Under the pieces are notes generated by a model, which was given only the letters and a program-made list of their open reading frames with translations, made no database searches and was not told the origin of the DNA. Of a DNA stretch of 64,000 nucleotides, positions 1 through 9,304 are shown piece after piece. This DNA is from Cymbomonas tetramitiformis (taxonomy: Eukaryota; Chlorophyta; Pyramimonadophyceae; Pyramimonadales; Pyramimonadaceae). Positions within the stretch are counted from its first letter, which is position 1; each line of letters begins with the position of its first letter. The stretch lies in NCBI GenBank assembly GCA_001247695.2, contig LGRX02035075.1, positions 59,628 to 123,627 of the forward strand. The letters run 5' to 3'. Made by a program: the position numbers and the translations under genes.

Positions 1-99
1 CTTAACACAGCACAAGATCGTAGAGCTACAAATTTTTTGAAATTCTGATATTCTGAGATCGAATGCTAAGCTCTTATATGCAAGCCCAAATTTCCAATA
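1..99 (-). repeat. Partial LTR abutting element 1 LTR
   Basis: Positions ~4-97 repeat 751-842 almost exactly, which is the last ~95 bp (plus-strand sense) of the LTR at 100-844. The copy ends CCAATA where the neighbour ends CCAACA, and the next LTR begins at once with TGTAAAAG. Two LTRs of one family therefore lie head to tail with no internal sequence between them. The rest of this copy lies outside the window. Confidence 0.6.
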
Positions 100-844
100 T
101 GTAAAAGAATAAAAACAGCAGTAAAATATATTCATCAAAAGATCGGTATGATAACCAAAAGTACGAATTATTGTACAAAACTGTGAGCAGAACTGTTTTA
201 GCAGTCTAGCACTGGCACGCGAACAGCCACCTAGCACTTGCGAACGCAAAACAATAATGAGTCCACTAGTCCTGACCTACGGTCAGAGCTTACTTATATC
301 TCGATTCTCTGTCACATCTCCCAAAACTGTAACAGACTTCCGCCCTGAAATCTTCATCTAGCCAATGGAAAGTCGTCATTCCATGCCAGCTTTAACAATG
401 TTACCGTTTACCACATTCTGACTGACACGTCAGTGGCAAAGTAGTAACTGTCATATCATCTTATCACTTCATGGTCACCCGATAATGACCATATCTTCTC
501 TGGCAGGTCTACACCTCTCGAGCAGTCATCTTACGCGAGATCTGTCATACTTGTCATATCTGTCACGTCTGTCACCAGCTGGACAAACCCGGCGCGGTAC
601 CACGGGAAGCCGGCGTTTGTTACAGCTGTCGCAAACGCGTGCGCATGATGGGACGAATACTGCCGGACCCGAGCAATCTCAACACTCGCGGGTAAACATA
701 AACTCGTCTTTAACATTCACTTGTGTCGGTAATTATCCAGGCAATCTGAACACAGCACAAGATCGTAGAGCTACAAATTTTTTGAAATTCTGATATTCTG
801 AGATCGAATGCTAAGCTCTTATATGCAAGCCCAAATTTCCAACA
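100..844 (-). repeat. 3' LTR of gypsy-like element 1
   Basis: In element orientation (minus strand) the LTR starts TGTTGGAAAT next to a G-rich polypurine tract and ends TTTTACA, so it has TG..CA ends and is about 745 bp. Its inner boundary is set by the tract at 845-855. The outer boundary is inferred from the second LTR copy at 1-99. A cluster of TGTCA motifs lies near 545-585. The matching 5' LTR was not found upstream of the gag-like ORF, where element 2 begins. Confidence 0.6.
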
Positions 845-855
845 TCCCCCATCTG
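845..855 (-). promoter_or_regulatory. Polypurine tract of element 1
   Basis: On the minus strand CAGATGGGGGA lies directly before the LTR start TGTTGG. This is the expected position of the RNase H-resistant primer for plus-strand DNA synthesis, and it fixes the inner LTR edge. Confidence 0.6.
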
Positions 856-881
856 TAGCTGCTGCCTGCAGTAGCACAGAC

Positions 882-2573
882 TCAAATATGGGCTTGTTCA
901 GCATACTGGGTAGTATCACCATCTGCCATGAACTTGCCCAAACTGAAAGTGAACATACCAATGCCTTCACCTTCTCCGCCCTGCAACATTCTAGCTCTGA
1001 CCAGCGGGTTCTTGAACACCAAGACCCACATACACCTGCGGCCAATAGGTCCATGTTCCAGATGCCCAATCACATGCAGGCGTCCAGACTGACTCAATCG
1101 TCTGAAGTACGCGGCTCTGCTCTCAGTCATATCTGTCAAATAGTAAGAGGGAACATGCACGCATGCCACCACACGGCTGGCCATAACTGCCAATGGGAAT
1201 GCGATATCCAGCGCTGCAAACCAGGGAGAGGTCACCACGGCATCACAGACGCCATACTTCTCCTTCCATATGCGATAATTACCTGGCTGAAGTGCATCAC
1301 GCGCCTCAGACCAACCCAGCTGAGGGTTCCAGTCATTGTTCATAAATCTCAACTGTGGCCATTGCTCCACCATCACATCACTGATGACCCCAGTACCTGC
1401 CCATGGGTCCCACACGCCATAGATGGACTTCCAGTCCACCTCTGTCGCCAAGCGCCTCACCTCGGAAGGCACTGCGATAACCAGCTCAAGCCCCCACTGC
1501 AGTGCGCTAGCTTCGCGCACCTGGGCCCTGGTCATATGTCTCAATTCTCCTCGTTTTTCAACCTCTTCTTCAGCCAAAGCAGGCACCAGAGGTGCATCCC
1601 TCAGTTGCCTTGCCATTGCTTTCTGTTCTCGATACTTCTTGCTCAGCACGGTGCGATGTCCCTCATTCCAATGCCCAGGCATGAAGATCTTCACAGCCTC
1701 TGAGAGCTTGTCCTGTCTGCCCCAATCCACCTGATCTGGCATGTGGAGGAACAAGTCCTTCTCTTCCAGCATCATCTCCCTTGACGAGATAGCATGCCAT
1801 GGCTGAAACTTATCTCCCTTCACCACACGACGGGGACCCACGTCTGCTGGCAACAGGCGCATGTCTGAGGACAGCTTCTCGTTCAATTGCTGCTCCTTCA
1901 TCCCCAATCTGTCCTCCAGGACACAAGAGCTCTTGGTTTCCTGGGTCTGCACCTCAGCGCTAGCAGCTTGCATCCTCGTGCCTGAGCACCTAGGACATAG
2001 CCACTCGCCTTCTGGTACTTCATCCAGTGCTGGGGTAAGACACCACAAATGGTACCCCTTGTTGCACGTGTCGCACAACAACATCTCTGCCTCTCCATCA
2101 GACTTCCTGCACACTTCACATGCAAGATGTCTACTGGGCACGGCTGCACTACAGTCATACTGGTCCTTCACCTGCAGGTGACACGGCGCAATGCTCTGAA
2201 CAGTGCTCTTCTCTCTTAACTTGGTGGCGTCCTCAAGAACCACAACACCATCTCGCTGTATCTTGACCAGCTTCAGGATGGCGGACTTGGTGGCGACTTC
2301 CATGCCGCTGCGAGGCTTCTGTCTGATGTAGACGAAGTCCCCCACCTTAAACTGGTGTGGCTTAGGCTCGTAGCCCCCACCCCTTCTCCCTTCATAATGT
2401 AAAGTATCACGATGCTGCGCAACCTCCAAGCTGCAGCCAGCATGCACCATCAACCGCCTCACTACCTGTGCTCTCAGGAGGAGGTCCTTGACTCGGGTGT
2501 CCTTGTCATCACTGACCTCTGGACTGAAATCCATGCTGGGCGCCTGCTTCAGATCTGGCGGCACCACTGCCTC
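882..2573 (-). CDS. Integrase C-terminus, PHD finger and amino-methyltransferase-like domain (element 1)
   Basis: This is the 3' end of element 1 pol, in the same frame as the integrase ORF but separated from it by two stops. Counting from a GTG at 2567 (561 codons), residues ~65-135 look like a gypsy integrase C-terminal domain (KVGDFVYI). Residues 150-194 form a complete C4HC3 PHD finger, a class that often reads histone tails. Residues ~380-520 look like a Rossmann-fold methyltransferase: motif I DPWAGTG at 387-393, an acidic ND pair at 411-412, and motif IV TSPWF at 446-450 in place of the usual DPPY/NPPF. Tryptophan in the second motif IV position may mean altered or lost activity. No chromodomain is seen; the PHD finger may play the chromatin-targeting role instead. 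Substrate unknown. Confidence 0.65.
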   Translation of the reverse strand, partial: EAVVPPDLKQAPSMDFSPEVSDDKDTRVKDLLLRAQVVRRLMVHAGCSLEVAQHRDTLHYEGRRGGGYEPKPHQFKVGDFVYIRQKPRSGMEVATKSAILKLVKIQRDGVVVLEDATKLREKSTVQSIAPCHLQVKDQYDCSAAVPSRHLACEVCRKSDGEAEMLLCDTCNKGYHLWCLTPALDEVPEGEWLCPRCSGTRMQAASAEVQTQETKSSCVLEDRLGMKEQQLNEKLSSDMRLLPADVGPRRVVKGDKFQPWHAISSREMMLEEKDLFLHMPDQVDWGRQDKLSEAVKIFMPGHWNEGHRTVLSKKYREQKAMARQLRDAPLVPALAEEEVEKRGELRHMTRAQVREASALQWGLELVIAVPSEVRRLATEVDWKSIYGVWDPWAGTGVISDVMVEQWPQLRFMNNDWNPQLGWSEARDALQPGNYRIWKEKYGVCDAVVTSPWFAALDIAFPLAVMASRVVACVHVPSYYLTDMTESRAAYFRRLSQSGRLHVIGHLEHGPIGRRCMWVLVFKNPLVRARMLQGGEGEGIGMFTFSLGKFMADGDTTQYAEQAHI

Positions 2574-2603
2574 TTAGGCATACAGCAAGGTAAACGGCGC
2601 CAC

Positions 2604-5324
2604 TCATGTGGACTCTTGGCGTGCTGCATTGTAGCTCAGCACGAGTGGCCAGAGTTGCTCATCCCACTCGTAATCGAGGACCTTCTCCAAGGCGATCTTC
2701 TTGAAGCAAAACTTCATTGTGCGCACCACTCGCTCGGTGAGGCCGTTGCCTTCTGGCGAGTCTGGCGAGGTGACCCTTCTGTCTATCAGACAGTCTCTGC
2801 ATAGCTGCTCGAACTCACCCTCGAACTCTTTGCCTCCATCCACCAAGCACTCTGCTGGCGCACCGAACACGGCTAGCACATGACTGCGAAATGCTGCCGC
2901 AATGGTGCTCGCCTCCTTGTTGGGGATAGGCACACAGACTATGAATCTGGTGTAGTGCTCGGTCATGATGAGCACCCTGCTGTTACCAGCCTTTGTTACC
3001 CTCCTCGAAGTCCATGCCAAGTCCAGTGACCAACGATACATGAATGACACGATCTCAAGGGGGGACAACCACGCCTCCTCCCTCGCGTAATGGGTCTTCA
3101 CACGATGGCAGGTCTCGCACTGAGTGACCACTGCCTCTACGTCCTTCTTCAGGTCGGCCCACCAATGACGCTGCCACAAAAGATGCTGTGTGCGCCTTAT
3201 TCCCCAATGGCCAGTCCTGGAGTGGTACTCCTTGACCAATGTAAGACGGTCAACAAGCTTAGGTATCCTCACCTCCTTGCCCGACAATGTGATCATGTAG
3301 ATCTCGTCTGTGGCCTCATCCCATCGGTGCCGTGCTGCGCGCCTCTTCACTCGACGGGCTTCATCCTCTGGCAATTTCACGCTGCCATTGGACTTCAGCC
3401 ATCTGAGGCACCACGCATCGTCATGCACATCTCGATGCTTGTCGCGGTCATCCTGCTGCTCAGCAACACTGGCCATCAAGTCCACAAATCTTGTGGTACA
3501 TGCCAGCCTGGGAACTCTCATCTCTTTATCTTTACCAGGCGGACTCCAAGCAGGCACCTCAGCGCGTGCTGGTGGAGTTGCGCCCTCCTTCACGAAGTGG
3601 CTCTTGTGCCTCTGACGATACTGTTCAATGGCGTAGAGCTGCCACTCCTTCTTCTTCTTCTTCTTGGTTCCAGCCTTCTGTCGCTGAGCCCCAATTCCTT
3701 CTGCACCTTTCTGCCCTTGCGAGCACATTATCTGCAGCTTCTCTTCCCAGTCGCGGTGGCTCATAGTCTTCGCCACTTGCTGAGTGTATGCGTTCGAATT
3801 TCCAACCCATTCCGCCAGCAAAGCTTGTCTCTGCTGAAGGTCCGACCTCGCGTGGTCTGCCCAGTTGTTGTCTACAGCGATAGGCTGTCCTGGGGAATTC
3901 TCCGCCACTGGGGATTCCTCGCTGTGAGGAAGTCCCTTCCTGCTTGCTTCTGCGACCGCCATCAACAGTTCCATGACCCTGCGATCCATGGCCAGGCCCA
4001 GAATGCTTGCCAACTCTACGTCGTTCAGGCCATCAGCCATGCGTAGTTCACTTGCGCTGTAGCCCATGGCTCGCGCCTTCTCGTCGAGGTTCACTTCTCG
4101 GGATTCCTCCTCAGTGTCCTCATTGGCAGTGCGCACCACGGTGCCCATTCTCGCCAGTCTGAATGCTCTCGACCCTTGCGTTGCCATGATGGTGGGAAGA
4201 GCCCTCAGCGGTTCTCCCACCACGTTCACCACATAGTGGGGCACGCGGTCTGTCCTTATCACCGGTCTGGGCTGCCAGCCCTTGCATAAGATTGACGATA
4301 CAACTCGCCCTTCTGGCCTCGCCACCTTGCCCATCACAGAGCGAAATTGGTGGTTCTGGAACAGGTTACTCCAGTACGCCCGCAGTCGGTGTGCGTAGGC
4401 GCCTGCTTGTGCTGCATCAAAGGACACTGGCCGACCAATGACGCTGGCAATGTACGGGAACACTTCGTCCCTGATCTTGGTCCCGGGTCTGTGCGACAAC
4501 GGAGAAACGTTCTCCAGGACATAGCCTGGGGGCCTCTGCTGCTGTAGCTGCTGCAGCGTTGACAGAAGCCGAACAACTTCATAAAATAATTTGCTGTGCC
4601 TGCCATCCAAGCCTGTGAGCGTTCCAGCAGGAGAGACATCCTGGCATGGAAACCCGCACACCATGACCCACTGGCGTCCTCGAAGAGCTCCTGCTCGTAT
4701 GAAATCGGCGCTCGTCGTGTCGTGCAGATCATGGGGCAGGGCCCCAAACTCTATCGCACTGGGCGAGATAAGGTCAGGATACCGTCTCAGTAACGCCGTG
4801 CACCTGGCTCTGGCCACTGTCTGACTGCTCGATGATATATCTTGATACAAGTATCGATCCACCTTCATTCCACTACGGAGTAACATCTCTAGGCCAGCAC
4901 AGAGGCCTCCACATGGCTCATAGCACACCACACCTTCCTCCCGAGCTTGCGAGAAGAACTGCTTGCCCAGCACCCTGGTGTCCACCTTCTCCGGCTTCAA
5001 GATGCGTTCGCCTTCAAAGTACTCATTGCTGTACACAGCGGGACTTCCTTCACCATGCGTGCCTCGTGTGGGTCTCACCAAGCTCAGCGCCTTCCAAGCC
5101 GCTCTCGCTAGCCTCCCGGAGTCGACCACCAGCTCGGGTTGGTCTGTGTCGAACATGTCCGCGTGGTTGCACTCCAATTCCTCTTGATGGTGCAAATCGA
5201 GTAAGCGATGCACTGGTCCCGTGTCCAGCTGCTCCATGGCGGTCATCTTGCAGTAGTTGGCAACCTGCACCTCTGGCGCGTCGCCTCTTCCCCTGGGGAA
5301 GTGTCTCCAGCCAGCATAAAGCAC
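2604..5324 (-). CDS. Cytosine-5 DNA methyltransferase fused to integrase (element 1)
   Basis: The 906-codon ORF has a Dnmt-like methyltransferase at residues ~130-460 and an integrase at ~690-906. Methyltransferase motifs in order: I-like EPCGGLCAGLEM (136-147), catalytic IV GFPCQDVSPAG (224-234) with the PCQ cysteine, VI LENV (270-273), VIII-like AHRLRAYW (311-318), and IX/X-like LPTIMATQG and LGLAMDRRV (376-450). A lysine-rich linker follows. The integrase shows HHCC zinc ligands (H701, H706, C736, C739) and the DDE triad (D768, D829, E864). The methyltransferase thus sits between RNase H and integrase. It would be expected to methylate cytosine C5 in DNA, in or near the particle or nucleus. 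The start is unclear because a frameshift joins it to RNase H upstream. Gypsy elements with Dnmts are known from Klebsormidium. Confidence 0.8.
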   Translation of the reverse strand: MLYAGWRHFPRGRGDAPEVQVANYCKMTAMEQLDTGPVHRLLDLHHQEELECNHADMFDTDQPELVVDSGRLARAAWKALSLVRPTRGTHGEGSPAVYSNEYFEGERILKPEKVDTRVLGKQFFSQAREEGVVCYEPCGGLCAGLEMLLRSGMKVDRYLYQDISSSSQTVARARCTALLRRYPDLISPSAIEFGALPHDLHDTTSADFIRAGALRGRQWVMVCGFPCQDVSPAGTLTGLDGRHSKLFYEVVRLLSTLQQLQQQRPPGYVLENVSPLSHRPGTKIRDEVFPYIASVIGRPVSFDAAQAGAYAHRLRAYWSNLFQNHQFRSVMGKVARPEGRVVSSILCKGWQPRPVIRTDRVPHYVVNVVGEPLRALPTIMATQGSRAFRLARMGTVVRTANEDTEEESREVNLDEKARAMGYSASELRMADGLNDVELASILGLAMDRRVMELLMAVAEASRKGLPHSEESPVAENSPGQPIAVDNNWADHARSDLQQRQALLAEWVGNSNAYTQQVAKTMSHRDWEEKLQIMCSQGQKGAEGIGAQRQKAGTKKKKKKEWQLYAIEQYRQRHKSHFVKEGATPPARAEVPAWSPPGKDKEMRVPRLACTTRFVDLMASVAEQQDDRDKHRDVHDDAWCLRWLKSNGSVKLPEDEARRVKRRAARHRWDEATDEIYMITLSGKEVRIPKLVDRLTLVKEYHSRTGHWGIRRTQHLLWQRHWWADLKKDVEAVVTQCETCHRVKTHYAREEAWLSPLEIVSFMYRWSLDLAWTSRRVTKAGNSRVLIMTEHYTRFIVCVPIPNKEASTIAAAFRSHVLAVFGAPAECLVDGGKEFEGEFEQLCRDCLIDRRVTSPDSPEGNGLTERVVRTMKFCFKKIALEKVLDYEWDEQLWPLVLSYNAARQEST

Positions 5325-6448
5325 AAGCTGTCGCAGAAGTCCTTCGTGTAAACTTCCCCCACGCCTGCGTGAAGCGCAGTCACCTTTTCCCTCTCATGCC
5401 TTGCTCCAGTCTCGTCTGTCGTGGACGGTAGTGGGTAGCGAGATGGCACGTCGGCGTTGCTGTTCTTAGCTCCCGGGCGATATTGCACCGTGAAGTCGAA
5501 CTCCTGCAGGCTGATTGCTCACCGTAGGTGCTGTCCCTGAAGGTCAGCTTTCTCCATCAAGGTGGTGAGTGGCGAGTGGTCAGTCACCAGCGTGAAGTGG
5601 ACGCCATGCAAGTACTGCCTCAGCGTGCGCACTGCCCACACCACCGCAAGCATCTCACCTTTGAAGCTAGCGTACTGCCTCTCCGTCTTGCTCAAGGAAC
5701 GACTGATTGCCATGCAGATGTACTCCTTCCCATCGTCATCATTCTGGCCCAGCACTGCACCAATGCCATAGGTGCTCCAGTCGGTGTACAATATGGGGGG
5801 CCTGTCATAATCGATCGGCCTCAGACATCTCCCAGAGCAGAGCGAGTCCTTCAGGTCCTGGAGCGCTTGGTCTTGCTCCTTCCCCCAAGCTCCCTTGATA
5901 TCGGTAATCTCTTTCTTGAGCAGGGCGTTGAGAGGGCGGGCCATCTCAGAATAATTCGGCCCCCCTGGCTCACCCACCAGGCCCTTATAGTAGTTCATCA
6001 TGCCCAAAATGGAACGGAGCCCAGTCTTGTCCTGGGGCCTCGGAAGCTCCTGGATGGCCTTGCACTTTGCTTCCTGCGCGCCAATGGAGTTGTGCCCAAT
6101 GCGGTAGCCCAGAAAGTCCACCGTGGCTGCCCCGAAGGTACTTTCGCCTGCGTGCAGTCTTATGCCAGCGTCTCCCAACGTGCGTAACACCTCCTCGACG
6201 TCCTTCAGATGCTGCTCAGCCGTGGAGTCCGTGTAGACCTTTACGTCATCGACGTATGCCACCGTGCAATGCTGCAGGTGACGTAGCTCGTAGTCCATGA
6301 TCCTTACAAACGCAGATGTTGCTCCAGCAGCCCCAAAGGGCATCGAGGTGTACTGGTACAACTGGTTCTTCCACCAAAACGCCGTCTTGCTCCTATCCTC
6401 TTCCTTGGCCATAGGAATCTGGTGGAAGGCTTTGGTGGCATCCAGCGT
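5243..6448 (-). pseudogene. RT palm and RNase H of element 1, broken
   Basis: Downstream half of RT with the catalytic YVDD box (VAYVDDVKVY) and thumb, followed by a gypsy RNase H: D in LYTDWSTYG, E in FKGEMLAV, D in LVTDHSPL. The frame is stopped by TGA at 5519-5521 inside RNase H, where gypsy elements usually have a tryptophan (LRW). The conserved tail YRPGAKNSNADVPSR follows in the same frame. The frame then shifts near 5.3 kb before the methyltransferase ORF. The 5' edge is the satellite insertion at 6449. Translated as it stands, RT and RNase H would be incomplete. Confidence 0.8.
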
Positions 6449-7630
6449 CCCTACAAAATAAGGAACATTCCAAGGGCTTGGACCGTCGGCTTGGAACCCC
6501 ATAGGACCCGGTAGGACAGGTATGTGTTTGAGAGGCGTTGGCGTTAACACTGGGAATTCCAAGGGCTTGGACAGCAAATGTCCAGGTCCAAGCCCCGTCC
6601 AAGCCGCGGTCCAAGGGCTTGGACCTGGACATTTGCTATCCAAGCCCTTGGAACCCCCTTGGAATTTACATAAAATTCCAATCGGTTTCCAAGCCGTTGG
6701 ACCGTCGGTTTGGAATACCGTAGGACCCATTTGGACCGTCGGCTTGGAACCCCGTAGGACATATTATGATTGATGATTCCAATGGGGTTCCGGCGGCCTG
6801 GACGCGGCTTGGACCATAGAGTAACAAAGTTCCAAACGCATTCCAACGGCTTGTCCGCAACTTGGAATGCGGTGGGACCCGTCTGGACCGTCGGCTTGGA
6901 ACCCCGTAGGACCTGTTATGATTGATGATTCCAATGGGGTTCCGGCGGCCTGGACGCGGCTCGGACCATATAATAACGACATTCCAAACGGGTTCCAGCG
7001 GCTCGGCAACAGCTTGGAACGCATTAGGACCCGTTTGGACCGTCGGCTTGGAACCCCGTAGGACCTGTTATGATTGATGATTCCAATGGGGTTCCGGCGG
7101 CCTGGACGCGGCTTGGACCATATAATAACGACAATTCAAACGGGTTCCAGCGGCTTGGCCATAACTTGGAACGCGTTAGGACCCGTTTGGACCATCGGCT
7201 TGGAACCCGGTAGGATATATTATGATTAATGATTCCAAAGGGGTTCCGGCGGCCTGGACGCGGCTTGGACCATATAATGACGACATTCCAAACGGGTTCC
7301 AATTGTTTGGACTGCATTAGGAACCGTTTGGACGTCGGCTTGGAACTCAATGGGACCTTTTATAGTGGTTATTTATAAAAATGTTCCAGCCACCCGGAAC
7401 TACGGTTCCAACCGTAAGGACCGGTATAGGTCCATCCGCATGGAACTATGGTTCCAATCTGTTTTTGTTCTATATACATACATACAGGTATCAAGGGCTT
7501 GGAACCATTGGTCCACGAGCTTGCTATTATGCATATGCAGTACAAAGGTGCTATTGATATGTATTGCTGTTTTAAATATTTACACAAAGAATCGTAAAGG
7601 TTCTCTATTGCTTGGTCTGGGCTCTAACAA
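6449..7630. repeat. Satellite-bearing insert in RT, flanked by ~59-bp direct repeats
   Basis: This ~1.18 kb block interrupts RT. It is flanked by near-identical copies of the same RT coding segment (6389-6448 and 7631-7689, encoding LDATKAFHQIPMA). The interior holds about four copies of a ~153-bp tandem unit starting near 6731, 6882, 7035 and 7189, recognised by TTGGACCGTCGGCTTGGAAC, plus shorter degenerate copies at 6477, 6703 and 7328. The outer ~290 bp on the right (7345-7630) is AT-rich with no recognisable content. No transposase or terminal inverted repeats seen. Confidence 0.7.
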
Positions 7631-9133
7631 GCTCTATCCTCTTCCGTGGCCATAGGAATCTGGTGGAAGGCTTTGGTGGCATCCAGCGTGCGTAGTCTTG
7701 AACTTGGCCTTCGCAACCTTCTGGTAAAGTTCCTCTGGTCGATGCGGCAGAGTGTTGTCCTTGAGAGAGTGTCGGTTGACGCCCCTGAGATCCACGCAGA
7801 AGCGTGTCTGGGTCCACACGCCAGTCTCATGATCCTTCTTGCCAGCCACAACGACGTTGCTCGCATGCCTGCAATGCTTGGCTGCGGGCTCTATGAAGCC
7901 ATACTCCAGCAATTCCTTGCAGTGGATGTCAATGATCTCCTGCTCGCCCGGGCTGTACTTCCTCGGCCTCTGGTAAGCAGCCTTGGACTCGTCTATGAAC
8001 GGGATGGAGAACGTGTTATGCTCTGCCTTGCCCTTGTAGCCAGTCATCAGGTCGTGAGGGGTGTTGGCGAAAGTGCTCTTGCATCTGCGAAGAACAGCTC
8101 GCATTTCATCCCAATGCTCCTTCTTGAAGTCAGGATGTCCTCCAAACGTGGCATTGAGCTCCGTGTCGAGCCACGCTGCCTCGTCCTTGGTCACAGTCGT
8201 GTCACCCAGAGGCTGAAGCTCGTCCAGCACGGTGTACGGCAAGACCTCATCCTGCTCCGCGACGTTGGCCTCCCAGCCCGGCTCCCATTGCCTCGACGAC
8301 TGCTGAGCCTCCCAAGAAGTGCAGGGCGACGCCCCCCAGGCACTCTGTGTGGGTGGCATGGCACCATGCGCAGGCACACCCTCCGCCAGCTTGCCAGCGA
8401 CCCACAAGATTCCGCACAAAAGCAGAAAAAATCGCAAAATTCTGTTGAACCGCACTGCGGCTACCGGCGGGTTCGAAGCGAAGAAGCACGCCATGACTCT
8501 CCACCCCCCGTGCGTTAAGCGAGAACTTCCACCAGCAGCAGTAAAGACCACCAGCGCAAGGACAAGCGCCAGGTAGGCGGCCTGCGCGACGCGATGTAGC
8601 TGAAGATTGTGCCGAAGCTGCGCCCAGCGCGCCGCAAAATGAGGCTTATCCAACCTGGCCGGCAAAGCGGGCAGGTGTACACGGCCCAGCAAGAAAACTT
8701 GGGACCAGCGCAAGGATGGGACAGTCCACCCCTGACCATCTCGGCTGCCATGTACGCCCAGAGGGATGTCCACAGCATGAGAAGCGCGGCGTGCCACGTC
8801 ATCGGCATGAATACCAGCACAGACCCAGAGCCAGGCGAGGATCATGAGGAGGACGGCCGCAGCACAACGTGACCAGCACGCCAGGGAAATAATCACCCCC
8901 CGGAGGGGCACCGCTGTCCAATCCTTCGCATGAACGCGGCGTACCCCGGCATAGACACCCGTGGTGCGTATGACAAGGAGCCCAGCGTACCAAACATAGG
9001 CAAGGGCCCACAGGACCCAAACGTCATAGTACTCACGATGGGGATAACGTCGAGCGATCGACCACCACATCTGCAGCGAGTCCCAGAAGGAGGCGACGCA
9101 GCGCCACCACCAGACCTGAAAAGGGCACCACAA
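7631..9133 (-). pseudogene. Hydrophobic domain plus RT N-terminus (element 1)
   Basis: Residues ~1-255 of this 499-codon ORF contain four strongly hydrophobic, tryptophan-rich stretches near 36-60, 77-108, 183-201 and 230-250, which read as membrane segments. The same frame continues into the usual gypsy linker (LMTGYKGKAEHNTF) and RT fingers (FCVDLRGVNRHSLKDNTLP). The catalytic D motif lies in the duplicated segment at the insertion, where a 4-bp duplication (ACGC) shifts the frame. A membrane region between gag and RT is not standard for Ty3/gypsy, and no protease is present here. It may be a captured domain, or an unrelated ORF fused by rearrangement. Confidence 0.6.
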
Positions 9134-9304
9134 AAGATGCTAGGCCATCGCTTCCAGCATTGCCCAAATAGCGACCATGGGCATGGGACCTTGTCCCAGC
9201 CACCACCAAACCAGCACTGCCTGCAAGCGAGATACACGCCCGCAGGACACCCGGCCTCATGCGGACTGCCTGTGCCGGCAGCCCACGGCCACAGCGTCAG
9301 TCGT

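Noticed and set aside
888..1703. Plus-strand ORFs of 100-320 codons opposite element 1 and element 3 genes.
   Set aside because: Antisense shadows of the methyltransferase, integrase and RT frames; no motifs of their own.
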